From: Janthinobacterium sp. 1_2014MBL_MicDiv
Lineage (GTDB): Bacteria; Pseudomonadota; Gammaproteobacteria; Burkholderiales; Burkholderiaceae_D
DNA: 64,000 bases
Direction of reading: 5' to 3'
Assembly: GCF_001865675.1 (NCBI RefSeq)
Contig: NZ_CP011319.1
Location: forward strand, 1,612,001 to 1,676,000
Both the position numbers and the translations under genes were made by a program. The notes beneath the pieces are model-generated. The model saw only the letters and a program-made list of their open reading frames with translations. It was not told the DNA's origin and did no database searches. This document shows positions 24,708 to 33,311 of this stretch, one piece after another (the stretch's first letter is position 1; each line of letters starts with the position of its first letter).

Positions 24708-26864
24708 GTGCTTGAGGCGAAAGTCGCGCTGTGCCTGCGCCTGGCCCAGGATGCCCGCGAGCAGGCCGGCCCGCAGCAGGCCGCCACCCTGGCGCGCCTG
24801 CAGGATGAACTGGAGCGCTTGCGCGGCGCCAGCCGCCCCGTGGTGCGCGTGGCGCCGGCCGATGCCTTGCTGGAAATCGACCCCGACGGTTTCCTGATCG
24901 GCTGGAACCATGGCGCCGAACAGATGTTCGGCTATTCCGAGCTGGAGGCGCTGGGCCAGCACATCCTGTTCCTGTACCCGGAAGACGATGCGGAAGCGAG
25001 CGTGCTGGAGCTGCATTTCACGCAGGGCGACGTGGCCACCGATGTGCGGCGGCGCAAGAAGTCGGGCATGGTGACGTGGCTGCGCATGCACCGCCACGTG
25101 ATCCACGACCAGGTGGGCAAGGCCTGCGGCATGGCCGTGCGCCTGTCGGCCATGAGCGAGCCGCTGTCCGACGTCGACAAGGTGAAGCTGCACGCGCGCA
25201 TCATCGAAGACAGCGAGCAGGGCGTCCTGATCACGGATGCGGAAGAGCGCATCGTCTCGATCAACAGCTCATTTTCCCGCATCACCGGCTATTCGCCGGC
25301 CGAAGCCATCGGCCGCACGCCGGACTTGCTGCGCTCGGGCGTGCACGACCCCGATTTCCGCGCCAAGGTGCGCGCCGCCATGCGCGGCCACGGCTCGTGG
25401 CGCGGCGAGATCATCGGCAAGCGCAAGAATGGCGAGCTGTTTCCGCAAGACGTCACCATCAGCGTCGTGCGCGACGAGTTCGGCGAAATCAGCCACGTGT
25501 TCTCCCTGTTTTCCGATATCTCCGTGCACAAGGATGCCGAGGCGCGCATGCAGCGCATGGCCAACTACGACAGCCTGACGGGCTTGCCCAACCGCTGCCT
25601 GCTGAACCAGCTGGTCGACCAGGGCCTGGCCGAAGCGAAGCGCCAGGGCACGCATGGCGCGCTGATGGTCATCGACATCAGCCGCCTCGGCTCCATCAGC
25701 GATACCCTCGGCCATGAAGTGGGCGACCAGCTGGTGATCGCCATCGGCCAGCTGTTCCGTGGCGCCCTGCGCGACGCGGACATCCTGGCGCGCGTCGACA
25801 ACAACAAGTTCGTCGTGGCCCTGCTGCATATCGAAAAGCGCGAGCATGCGGCAAATGTCGCGCAAAAACTGCTGAACCTGCTCGAAGCGCCCATCACCAT
25901 CGAAACGCACGCCTTGCACGTGGGCGCCAGCATCGGCATCACCGTGTATCCGGAAGACGGCCTGGAAGCGCCGGCCCTGTTCCGCTTTGCCGACGTGGCC
26001 GTGGCCAAGGCGGGGCAGACGATCGAATCGACCTTCCTGTTTTACCGCGAAGACATGAACCGGCGCGCCAAGGAACATCTGCGCCTGGAAAGCGAAATGC
26101 GGCTGGCGCTGGGCGACAAGGAGCTGGAACTGCATTACCAGCCGAAGGTGAGCCTGGCCAGCGGGCGCATCGTGGGCGCGGAAGCCTTGCTGCGCTGGAA
26201 GCATCCGATGCGCGGCATGGTCTCGCCCGGCCTCTTCATTCCCGTCGCCGAGGAAACCAGCTTGATCCTGGAACTGGGCACCTGGGTGCTGGACGAGGCT
26301 TGCCGCCAGATCCGCAGCTGGGAAGACCGTGGCCTGCACATGCCGGCCATCGCCGTCAACCTGTCGGCGCGCCAGTTCGACGAGCAGTTGCCGGCGCGCA
26401 TAGCGGCCGTGCTCGAGCGCTACCAGGTGCGGCCCGACCAGATCATGCTGGAAATCACGGAAAGCCTGCTGATGCGCGGCGCCGACAAGGTCATCGACAT
26501 CATGAACCAGCTGGTGGCCATGGGCCTGGCGCTGGCGCTCGACGACTTCGGCACCGGCTATTCCAGCCTCGCGTATCTGAAAAAATTCCCGATCAGCACC
26601 CTGAAAATCGACCGCTCGTTCGTCATCGGCTTGCCGTTCGAGGAAAACGACTGCGCCATCGCGCGCGCCATCGTCACCATGGCGCAGCAGCTGCGCCAGG
26701 AAATCGTCGCGGAAGGCGTGGAAACGGCCGAACAGATGCGCTTCTTGCGCGAACTCGGCTGCGACCAGCTGCAAGGCTATCTGTTCAGCCCGGCGGTGCC
26801 GGCGGCCGAATTCGAGCTGATGCTGGGCGAGGGCAGGCAGCTGCGGCTGGAAGCGGTGGCCTAG
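24708..26864 (+). CDS. PAS-PAS-GGDEF-EAL protein, probable cyclic-di-GMP phosphodiesterase
   Basis: A 718-residue soluble protein. Two PAS domains span about residues 45-150 and 160-275, the second with FSRITGYSPAEAIGRTPDLL. A GGDEF domain spans about 285-445 and an EAL domain about 460-710. The GGDEF motif is replaced by DNNKF (residues 364-368), so cyclase activity is unlikely. The EAL domain keeps AEALLRW (E492), the LEITES motif, DDFGTGYSS, LKIDRSF and VAEGVE, so cyclic-di-GMP hydrolysis is expected. The GTG start at 24708 is the first in-frame start after the gap; no better ATG lies nearby. There is no membrane segment; the PAS ligand is unknown. Confidence 0.9.
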   Translation: MLEAKVALCLRLAQDAREQAGPQQAATLARLQDELERLRGASRPVVRVAPADALLEIDPDGFLIGWNHGAEQMFGYSELEALGQHILFLYPEDDAEASVLELHFTQGDVATDVRRRKKSGMVTWLRMHRHVIHDQVGKACGMAVRLSAMSEPLSDVDKVKLHARIIEDSEQGVLITDAEERIVSINSSFSRITGYSPAEAIGRTPDLLRSGVHDPDFRAKVRAAMRGHGSWRGEIIGKRKNGELFPQDVTISVVRDEFGEISHVFSLFSDISVHKDAEARMQRMANYDSLTGLPNRCLLNQLVDQGLAEAKRQGTHGALMVIDISRLGSISDTLGHEVGDQLVIAIGQLFRGALRDADILARVDNNKFVVALLHIEKREHAANVAQKLLNLLEAPITIETHALHVGASIGITVYPEDGLEAPALFRFADVAVAKAGQTIESTFLFYREDMNRRAKEHLRLESEMRLALGDKELELHYQPKVSLASGRIVGAEALLRWKHPMRGMVSPGLFIPVAEETSLILELGTWVLDEACRQIRSWEDRGLHMPAIAVNLSARQFDEQLPARIAAVLERYQVRPDQIMLEITESLLMRGADKVIDIMNQLVAMGLALALDDFGTGYSSLAYLKKFPISTLKIDRSFVIGLPFEENDCAIARAIVTMAQQLRQEIVAEGVETAEQMRFLRELGCDQLQGYLFSPAVPAAEFELMLGEGRQLRLEAVA

Positions 26865-26897
26865 CGGCGCTCCCTGCCGCCGCCAGGATTTCCGCGG

Positions 26898-27431
26898 CTA
26901 GACGCGCAGCAGGCCGCGAAACCCGCGGGCCGCGTAATACGATTCGGCGCCATTGTGATAGACGAAGACCTGTCCGTAGCGGCGGTCGCAGAACAGGGCG
27001 CCGCCCAGCTTCCTGACGCTGGCCGGCGTGGCGATCCAGCTCGACGTTTTCTGGTCGAATGCGCCGAGTTCTTGCAGTTGCCGGTAATGGGCTTCCGTCA
27101 GCAGTGCGATGCCCATCGCGTCGGCCATGGCGGCCGCGCTGCCGGCCGGCTTGTTGGCCTTGCGCGCGGCCAATGCCGCTTCGTCGAAGCACAGGCTGCG
27201 GCGCCCGGCGGGACTTTCTGCTGAACAATCGCAAAACGTGACGGCGCCCGTCTCGCCGGCATGCCCGATGACGTCGGGTTCGCCGCCCGTGTCTTCCATG
27301 TGTTGTAGCGCCGTGAGGCTGGCGGGAGCGGCGTTCAGGCGGGCCAGCACGGCATCCCATGCGAGGCCGGCATGGCGTTCCATGTGCTGGCTGAAGCGGG
27401 TTTGCAAGGTGCGGATCAAGTCATCATGCAT
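26898..27431 (-). CDS. DUF4256 family protein
   Basis: A 177-residue protein matching DUF4256: an N-terminal LIRTLQTRFSQHMERH, a central GGEPDVIGHAGETGAVTFCD, the LCFDEAAL segment, AMADAMGIALLTEAHYRQLQ, and a C-terminal region with ALFCDRRYGQVFVYHNGAES. It is soluble and cytosolic, and its function is unknown. The ATG at 27431 gives the family N-terminus; an upstream in-frame ATG would add eight residues. It converges on the EAL gene and reads in the same direction as the next LysR gene. Confidence 0.85.
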   Translation of the reverse strand: MHDDLIRTLQTRFSQHMERHAGLAWDAVLARLNAAPASLTALQHMEDTGGEPDVIGHAGETGAVTFCDCSAESPAGRRSLCFDEAALAARKANKPAGSAAAMADAMGIALLTEAHYRQLQELGAFDQKTSSWIATPASVRKLGGALFCDRRYGQVFVYHNGAESYYAARGFRGLLRV

Positions 27432-27495
27432 AAGACGGCTCCCGGGAGGATTCACGATACGGGCGATTATACGGCGCGATGCCGGCAGGCGGCGC

Positions 27496-28416
27496 TCAGC
27501 CCAGCTTGACCTTTTCCAGCAGGTAATCGAGCATCACGCGCACGCGGGCCGGCACTTGCAGGCCCGGCCCCACGAAGACGGCGTGCACCAGTTCCCTGTC
27601 GCCCGGATTGTAGTCTTCCAGCACTTCCACTAATTGACCTTGCGCAATGTCGCGCTGCACGTGCTGGCGCGAAAAGCGTCCCAGTCCCATGCCCGCCAAC
27701 ACCAGCTGGCGCATGCTTTCGCCATCGCTGACGCAGGCATTGCCTTGCGGCGCCACGTGCACCGTTCCGCCAGCGCCATCGAGGAAGGGCCAGGTTTCGT
27801 TCTGGCAGCGGAAGTTGAACGCCAGCAGATTATGCGATGGCAGGTCCTGCGGCGTGCGCGGCAGGCCGTGGCGCGCCACGTAGGCCGGCGACGCCACCAC
27901 GACCATCGCATCCTCGCCGAGTTTGCGCGCCACCAGGTTCGATTCCTTCAGCTTGCCCGTGCGGATGGCGATGTCGGTGCGGTCTTCCAGCAAGTCGACG
28001 ACGGCATCGCTGACGACGACGTCGAGTGTGATATCGGGATAGCGTTGCGCGAACTCGGGCAGGATGGGCAGCAAATGACGCACGCCAAACGGCACGAAGC
28101 AGTTGACGCGCAGGCGCCCGCGCGGCGCCGCGCCCTGCGCCGCCTCGCGCTCGGCGCCATCGATATCGTCGAGGATGCGCTTGCACTGCACGAAGAAGGC
28201 GTCGCCCTCGGGCGTCGTGTGCAGCTGGCGCGTGCTGCGCTGGAGCAATCGCGCGCCGAGCCGCGCTTCCAGGCGGTTGACGAGCTTGCTGACGGCCGAT
28301 GGCGTCAGGGCCAGGCGGCGCGCGGCGGCGGAAAAGGCGCCCGTTTCCACCACGGCAACAAACACGGCCATTTCGAATGCGCGGTTGATGTCTTGCCTGG
28401 CCATTATTGAATCCAT
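27496..28416 (-). CDS. LysR family transcriptional regulator (divergent from MFS)
   Basis: A 306-residue regulator of the CrgA/AaeR-like subgroup. The HTH is at residues 8-65: FEMAVFVAVVETGAFSAAAR, LALTPSAVSKLVNRLEARLG and LLQRSTRQLHTT. The effector domain begins near residue 95. An ATG four codons in (28404) is also possible. It is divergent from an MFS exporter with an 87-base gap, so control of that exporter is likely. Confidence 0.92.
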   Translation of the reverse strand: MDSIMARQDINRAFEMAVFVAVVETGAFSAAARRLALTPSAVSKLVNRLEARLGARLLQRSTRQLHTTPEGDAFFVQCKRILDDIDGAEREAAQGAAPRGRLRVNCFVPFGVRHLLPILPEFAQRYPDITLDVVVSDAVVDLLEDRTDIAIRTGKLKESNLVARKLGEDAMVVVASPAYVARHGLPRTPQDLPSHNLLAFNFRCQNETWPFLDGAGGTVHVAPQGNACVSDGESMRQLVLAGMGLGRFSRQHVQRDIAQGQLVEVLEDYNPGDRELVHAVFVGPGLQVPARVRVMLDYLLEKVKLG

Positions 28417-28503
28417 TTCACAGGTGTTTCCATTATGGGAGTCTATATCAAAAGCTGGAAGCCCGATACACTGGCCGGCTTGAACCATATGCCGGAGAAT
28501 TCC

Positions 28504-29727
28504 ATGCACACCGCAAGCCCTGTTTCCCCTCCCGCCAGCAAGATGCCGCCCGGCGTGCTGGCGCTGGCCGTCGGCGCCTTTGCCATCGGCGTCACCGAAT
28601 TCATCGTCGTCGGCATCCTGCCCGCCATCGCCAAGGATTTGCGTATCTCCATCGAATCGGCCGGCTCGCTGGTCAGCCTGTATGCGCTGGCGCTGGCCAT
28701 CGGCACGCCGCTGCTGGTGCTGCTGATGTCGCGCCTGCCGCGCAAGGCAGCCCTGCTGGGGCTGATGAGCGTTTTCCTTGCCGGTAACTTGCTGGCCGCC
28801 TTTTCGCACACGTTTGAACTGTTATTGTTCGGCCGGGTCATCACGGCCGTGGCGCACGGCACCTTCTTTGCCATCGGCGCCACTGTGGCGGCCAGCCTGG
28901 TCAGCAAGGCGCAGGCGGGCAGGGCGATTTCCGTGATGTTCGCCGGCTTGACGCTGGCCATGGTGATCGGCGTGCCCTTCGGCAGCTTCCTCGGCAACCT
29001 GATGGGCTGGCGCCTGCCGTTCTTCGCCGTCGTCGTCCTGGCCGCCTTGGGCTTGGCGGCCATGGCGCGCTGGCTGCCGGCCGGCTTGCAACAGGGCAAG
29101 GGCGGCAAGGCCATGACGCAGCTGGCGGCATTGGGCAGCGGCCCGATCCTGACCATGATGGCCGTCACCACGTTCGGCTTCGGCAGCAGCTTTGCCGCGT
29201 TTACCTTCATCACGCCCATCCTGACGGATGTGACGGGCTTTTCCGCCACCATGGCCAGCGCCTTGCTGATCGTGTTCGGCGCCGCCACCTTTGCCGGCAA
29301 CCTGGCGGGCGGCTACCTGACCAGCCACCTGGGCTGGCAAAAAGCGCTGCGATGGATGCTGCTGGTGCTGGCCGCCACGCAAGTGGGCGTGGCCCTGAGC
29401 ATCAGCTCGCCATGGATGATGACGGTCATGCTGTTTGTCTGGGGCATTTTCTCGTTTGGCCTGTCGCCCGCCTTGCAGGCCGGCATGCTGGCCACGGCCG
29501 AGCGCTACACGCCGAAAGCCGTCGATTTCGCTTCGGGCCTGAACATTTCGGCGTTCAACCTCGGCATTTCATTCGGCTCGATGCTCGGCGCGCTGATGGT
29601 CTCGCGCCAGCTGATGGCGTCGTCGCCATGGGCCGGCGTGGCCGCCGCGCTGCTGGCCCTGCTGCCGCTGGCCTGGCTGGCGCGCAAAAACCTGGCATCC
29701 CACGTGGCGGGCGCGGCGGTGCATTGA
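28504..29727 (+). CDS. MFS transporter, DHA1/AraJ type
   Basis: A 407-residue exporter with 12 predicted helices and the DHA1 first helix GVLALAVGAFAIGVTEFIVV. Motif A-like LMSRLPRKAAL follows helix 2, and a second-half signature ERYTPKAVDFASGLNISAFN resembles AraJ/YdhP. The ATG at 28504 is supported by GGAGA upstream; in-frame codons further upstream (28435, 28489) are less likely. It is divergent from a LysR gene and converges on the EamA gene with three bases between stops. The substrate is unknown. Confidence 0.9.
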   Translation: MHTASPVSPPASKMPPGVLALAVGAFAIGVTEFIVVGILPAIAKDLRISIESAGSLVSLYALALAIGTPLLVLLMSRLPRKAALLGLMSVFLAGNLLAAFSHTFELLLFGRVITAVAHGTFFAIGATVAASLVSKAQAGRAISVMFAGLTLAMVIGVPFGSFLGNLMGWRLPFFAVVVLAALGLAAMARWLPAGLQQGKGGKAMTQLAALGSGPILTMMAVTTFGFGSSFAAFTFITPILTDVTGFSATMASALLIVFGAATFAGNLAGGYLTSHLGWQKALRWMLLVLAATQVGVALSISSPWMMTVMLFVWGIFSFGLSPALQAGMLATAERYTPKAVDFASGLNISAFNLGISFGSMLGALMVSRQLMASSPWAGVAAALLALLPLAWLARKNLASHVAGAAVH

Positions 29728-29730
29728 GCG

Positions 29731-30618
29731 TCAGGTATGCACGGCGGCGGCCGGCGCCCGTTTCAGGCGCTGCGCCATATAGGAACTGCCCATCGACGCG
29801 GCCATGATCATGGCGATGGCCAGCCATTGCCCGGCGCCGAGGCGCTCGTCGAGCAGGATGAACGCGAGCATGGCGGCCACGGCCGGTTCCATGCTGCTCA
29901 TGATGCCGAAGGCCTGCGGCGTCAGGCGCTTCAGGGCCACCATTTCCAGCGAGATGGGAACGGCGCTGGAAATGAGGGCCACGCCCAGGCCCACGGCCAG
30001 CACGGCCGGCGACAGCAGGGCGGCGCCGCTGTGCGCCACGCCCACGGGCACCACCACCAGCGCGGCCATGGCCAGGCCCAGCGAGACGGAATGTCCCGCA
30101 TGCAAATGGCTGGCGCGCTTGCCGAAGACGATATACGTGGCCCAGCAGACGGCGGCAGCCAGCGCGAACAGCACGCCGGTCGGGTCGAGGTTGCTGACGT
30201 CGTGTCCCAGCGGCAGCAGCAGCGCCAGTCCGGCCACGGCCAGCGCCACCCAGACGAAATCGAGCGGCCGGCGCGAGGCCAGCAGCGCGACGGCCAGCGG
30301 GCCGGAAAACTCGATGGCCACGGCGATGCCGAACGGGATCGTGCGCAGCGCCATATAGAAGCACAGGTTGGTCAAGCCCAGCGCCGCGCCGTACAGGGCC
30401 ACCGTGCGCAGGTCGGCGCGGCTCAGCTGCCAGCGCCACGGGCGCCAGAACAGCAGCAGCAACAGCGCGGAAAAGCCCACGCGCACGGCCGTCGTGCCTT
30501 GCGCGCCGACGAGCGGGAACAGGCTGTGCTTGGCCCACGAAGTGCCCAGGCCCAGGCAGGTGACGGAGCCGAGGATGGCCAGCAGGGGAATAAACGAGGA
30601 ATAGCGGTGTGATGGCAT
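29731..30618 (-). CDS. EamA family transporter (RhtA-like)
   Basis: A 295-residue inner-membrane protein with ten helices arranged as two EamA repeats. The RhtA-like features are LGTSWAKHSLFPLVGAQGTT, YMALRTIPFGIAVAIEFSGP in repeat 1 and LKRLTPQAFGIMSSMEPAVA in repeat 2. RhtA exports threonine and homoserine; amino-acid efflux is a reasonable inference here. The ATG at 30618 gives the family N-terminus. It is divergent from an Lrp-family gene, a classic regulator/exporter pairing (compare LysG/LysE logic). Confidence 0.9.
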   Translation of the reverse strand: MPSHRYSSFIPLLAILGSVTCLGLGTSWAKHSLFPLVGAQGTTAVRVGFSALLLLLFWRPWRWQLSRADLRTVALYGAALGLTNLCFYMALRTIPFGIAVAIEFSGPLAVALLASRRPLDFVWVALAVAGLALLLPLGHDVSNLDPTGVLFALAAAVCWATYIVFGKRASHLHAGHSVSLGLAMAALVVVPVGVAHSGAALLSPAVLAVGLGVALISSAVPISLEMVALKRLTPQAFGIMSSMEPAVAAMLAFILLDERLGAGQWLAIAMIMAASMGSSYMAQRLKRAPAAAVHT

Positions 30619-30627
30619 GGTGGGGGC

Positions 30628-30656
30628 TTGATATCGGAATGATGAAAGTTTATTGT
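30628..30656 (+). promoter_or_regulatory. Candidate promoter of the Lrp-family gene
   Basis: TTGATA (30628-30633) and TATTGT (30651-30656) are separated by 17 bases and point into the lrp-type gene 36 bases downstream. They match sigma-70 boxes at 5 and 4 of 6 positions. Confidence 0.45.
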
Positions 30657-30691
30657 GTCTGTTCTGATATTTGCACTCCATTTTGACCATC

Positions 30692-31192
30692 ATGACGCAA
30701 CTTTCGCTCGCCAACACTGCCGCAGCCCCCGCCCTCGACAGCTTCGACCTGGCCATCCTCGAGATATTGCAACGTGACAACACGACGTCGCAGCGCGAGA
30801 TCGCCCAGGCCGTGCACCTGTCGGCGCCGGCCGTGCAGCGGCGCATCCGGCGCCTGCGCGAGAGCGGCGTGATCCGTGCGGAAGTGGCCGTGCTCGACGC
30901 CAGCCGGCTGGGCCGCCCCCTGACCCTGACGGTGGAGGTGCACTTGCACGACGAGCATCCGCTGCGCACGGCCGGCATGCGCGCGCGCATCATGGCCGAG
31001 CCGGCCATCCAGCAGTGCTACGGCATCACGGGCGAGGCCGACTATCTGCTGGTGATCACGGCTGCCAGCATGGCCGAATACGAAGCGCTGACGGAGCGCC
31101 TGTTCGGCGGCGACGACAATATCCGCCGCTATCGCACGTCGGTGGCCTTGACTTGCCTGAAGGTGGGCCTGCACGTGCCGCTGGGCGGCTGA
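30692..31192 (+). CDS. Lrp/AsnC family transcriptional regulator
   Basis: A 166-residue regulator. The N-terminal HTH is at residues 20-70: LDSFDLAILEILQRDNTTSQ, REIAQAVHLSAPAVQRRIRR and LRESGVIR. The C-terminal RAM ligand domain spans about 85-160, with QQCYGITGEADYLLVI and LFGGDDNIRRYRTSVAL. The ATG at 30692 was chosen; the upstream TTG lacks support. It is divergent from the EamA exporter, so amino-acid-responsive control of that gene is likely. Confidence 0.93.
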   Translation: MTQLSLANTAAAPALDSFDLAILEILQRDNTTSQREIAQAVHLSAPAVQRRIRRLRESGVIRAEVAVLDASRLGRPLTLTVEVHLHDEHPLRTAGMRARIMAEPAIQQCYGITGEADYLLVITAASMAEYEALTERLFGGDDNIRRYRTSVALTCLKVGLHVPLGG

Positions 31193-31208
31193 TGGCCCGG
31201 CACTCGCC

Positions 31209-32342
31209 TTACAGTGCGAGCAGGCTCATGACGCCAGCCGCCGCCAGCGCCGTGGCGGCCGCGACGAGGGAGAGGGAAAAGCTGTGGCTATGGCGGTACA
31301 AGGCGCCGGCGACGAGCGGGCCCGCAATCTGCCCTGCGCCATAGGCCAGCGTCATCCTGGCCGCCAGGTTGGCGTTCGTCAGGCGCGCGATGCGCTGCGC
31401 GGCCGGCATGGCGATCGTCACCGTGCCCGTGAACGTGGCGCCCACGAGCGCGGCGCTGAGCAGGTAGCCGGCCGCATTGGCAAGGAATACGGGAACGATG
31501 ACGCCGATGGCCTGCAGCAGCAAATTCCAGAACAGCGCCCGGCGCGTGCCGATGCGGTGATGCAGGCGATACCACAGGAAGCAGGACGGCGCCGCCCCCG
31601 CGCCGAACACGGCCCAGACATGGGCCGGATCCAGGTCCGGCAAGGCGCCCTTGACGAGGGTCGGCAGATACGTGGCCGTGATGATGTAGCCGAAGCCGGC
31701 CAGGCCGTACAGCATGACCAGCGGCGCCGGCCTGACAGCCGCCAGCGGCGCGGTATCGACAGGCTGGCTGTCCGATACGGTTTCCGGGCCGCTCGCCGCC
31801 AGGCCGCGCGCGGCCAGCAGACCCGCCAGCAGGCTGACGCCGCCGAGCAGCAGCCACAGTCCGCCGCTGCGCAAGCCCGCCCACGCGCCCAGCGCCAGCA
31901 GTTCGGCCGAGACGGCGATGCCGACGCCGACGCCCGCATACAGCAGCGGCGCGCTGCGCGCCTGGCGCCGCTGTTCCAGCAGCCACAGCGACGCCGCGAT
32001 CATGGCCAGCGCGCTGAAGACGCCGGCGACGCCGCGCACCAGTATCAGCACGGGCGCCGATTGCAGGACGCCGAGGATGGCCAGGCAGAACGCCGTGCCC
32101 AGCATGGCCCACAGGCACAGGCGGTGCGCGCTGGCCGCCCGGGCGCGCATGCCGAGCAGGGCGCCCAGCAGATAGCCGGCGTAGTTGACGGATGCCGCCC
32201 AGCTCCCTTCGGCCAGGCTGATCAGGCCTTCATCGACCATCTGCGGATAGAGGGCCGTGAAGGCGAAGCGGCCGAAGCCCATGCCGATCAGCATGACCAG
32301 CGCCGCATCGACGGCCGAGCGCAGCGGCGACGCGGCGTTCAT
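31209..32342 (-). CDS. YbfB/YjiJ family MFS transporter
   Basis: A 377-residue protein with 12 hydrophobic helices. The opening ALVMLIGMGFGRFAFTALYP and SWAASVNYAGYLLGALLGMR are typical of the YbfB/YjiJ MFS group. A polar linker around residues 190-205 (SGPETVSDSQPVD) separates the two halves. Its start overlaps the stop of the upstream LysR gene by four bases (ATGA), so the two are co-translated. The substrate is unknown. Confidence 0.88.
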   Translation of the reverse strand: MNAASPLRSAVDAALVMLIGMGFGRFAFTALYPQMVDEGLISLAEGSWAASVNYAGYLLGALLGMRARAASAHRLCLWAMLGTAFCLAILGVLQSAPVLILVRGVAGVFSALAMIAASLWLLEQRRQARSAPLLYAGVGVGIAVSAELLALGAWAGLRSGGLWLLLGGVSLLAGLLAARGLAASGPETVSDSQPVDTAPLAAVRPAPLVMLYGLAGFGYIITATYLPTLVKGALPDLDPAHVWAVFGAGAAPSCFLWYRLHHRIGTRRALFWNLLLQAIGVIVPVFLANAAGYLLSAALVGATFTGTVTIAMPAAQRIARLTNANLAARMTLAYGAGQIAGPLVAGALYRHSHSFSLSLVAAATALAAAGVMSLLAL

Positions 32343-33214
32343 GCGGCCATGTCCCACAGCTGGGCCGTGAAGTGCTGGAACGCGGGCACGTCGAAGCCGT
32401 CGCGCCACACCAGGCAGGTGTCCGCCTGCCCCAGCGCGATGGTGCGCAGCGCCCCGGCCGCTGGACTCAGCTGCAGTACGCTGGCCGGCAGCACCGTGAC
32501 GCAGGCGCCGGCAGCCACGCAGGCGATCATCGCGTGATACGAGCTCATCTCCTGAATCCGCCAGCCGCCGCTGCCGGCCATGCCCAGCCAGTGCTCGGCC
32601 AGCTGGCGATAGGCGCAGCCTTGCGGGAAGGCGGCCAGCGAACGCGGCTGGACGTCGCGGGCCGCGTGCACGGCAGGCTGGCCGGCAGGCAATAGCAGCA
32701 ACAGCTCTTCGGTCCAGACGGGCCTGGCTTGCAAGCCCAGTTCCGCCATGGTGTCGAACTCATCATTGTTGGGCGGCAGCGCGGCGAAGGCGCAGTCGAG
32801 CTTGCCCATGCGCACTTGCTCGATCAACTGGCGCGACGGCCCCGTCTGCAATTCGAGGCGGGTGGCCGGATGCTGCCGATGGTAGGCGGCCAGCACGGCC
32901 GGCAGGCGGCTGGCGGCCGTGCTCTCCATGCTGCCTATGCGCAACGCGCCGCCGTCGCGCCCGCCCGTCACGACGTGGCGCGCTTCCTCTTCCAGCGCCA
33001 GCATGCGCCTGGCATAGTCGAGAAAGCGCTCGCCGGCGGCGGACAGGGCGATGCGCTTGCCCGCGCGCACGAACAGTTCGGCGCCCATCTCCGCTTCCAG
33101 CTGCTGGATGCGCGTGGTGACATTCGACGGCACCCGGCCCAGCCGCGTGGCGGCGTTGGTGATGCTCAGTTCAGCGGCGACGGCGCAGAAGATCTTCAGC
33201 GATTCGGAATCCAT
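32339..33214 (-). CDS. LysR family transcriptional regulator (operon with MFS)
   Basis: A 291-residue regulator. The HTH is at residues 2-60: DSESLKIFCAVAAELSITNA, LGRVPSNVTTRIQQLEAEMG and LFVRAGKRIALS. The effector domain spans about 88-285. It is the first gene of a two-gene unit with the YbfB-like MFS, and is divergent from the nitronate monooxygenase gene. An inverted repeat in the shared gap (33249-33265) is a likely binding site. Confidence 0.93.
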   Translation of the reverse strand: MDSESLKIFCAVAAELSITNAATRLGRVPSNVTTRIQQLEAEMGAELFVRAGKRIALSAAGERFLDYARRMLALEEEARHVVTGGRDGGALRIGSMESTAASRLPAVLAAYHRQHPATRLELQTGPSRQLIEQVRMGKLDCAFAALPPNNDEFDTMAELGLQARPVWTEELLLLLPAGQPAVHAARDVQPRSLAAFPQGCAYRQLAEHWLGMAGSGGWRIQEMSSYHAMIACVAAGACVTVLPASVLQLSPAAGALRTIALGQADTCLVWRDGFDVPAFQHFTAQLWDMAA

Positions 33215-33237
33215 ATCATTTCTCCATTGGGAATGAT

Positions 33238-33265
33238 ATTATATATTGATTCTTAATTTAAGAAT
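33238..33265. promoter_or_regulatory. Palindromic operator candidate and lysR -10 box
   Basis: ATTCTTA-ATT-TAAGAAT (33249-33265) is a near-perfect palindrome with 7-bp arms, of the dyad form used by LysR proteins. Next to it, TATAAT on the minus strand (33238-33243) is a consensus -10 for the lysR-MFS unit. The palindrome would overlap that promoter's -35 region, consistent with autorepression. Confidence 0.55.
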
Positions 33266-33311
33266 AAATTTCACTGAGAATAACGCTGATCGTCATTGGA
33301 AGGAAACGGCC

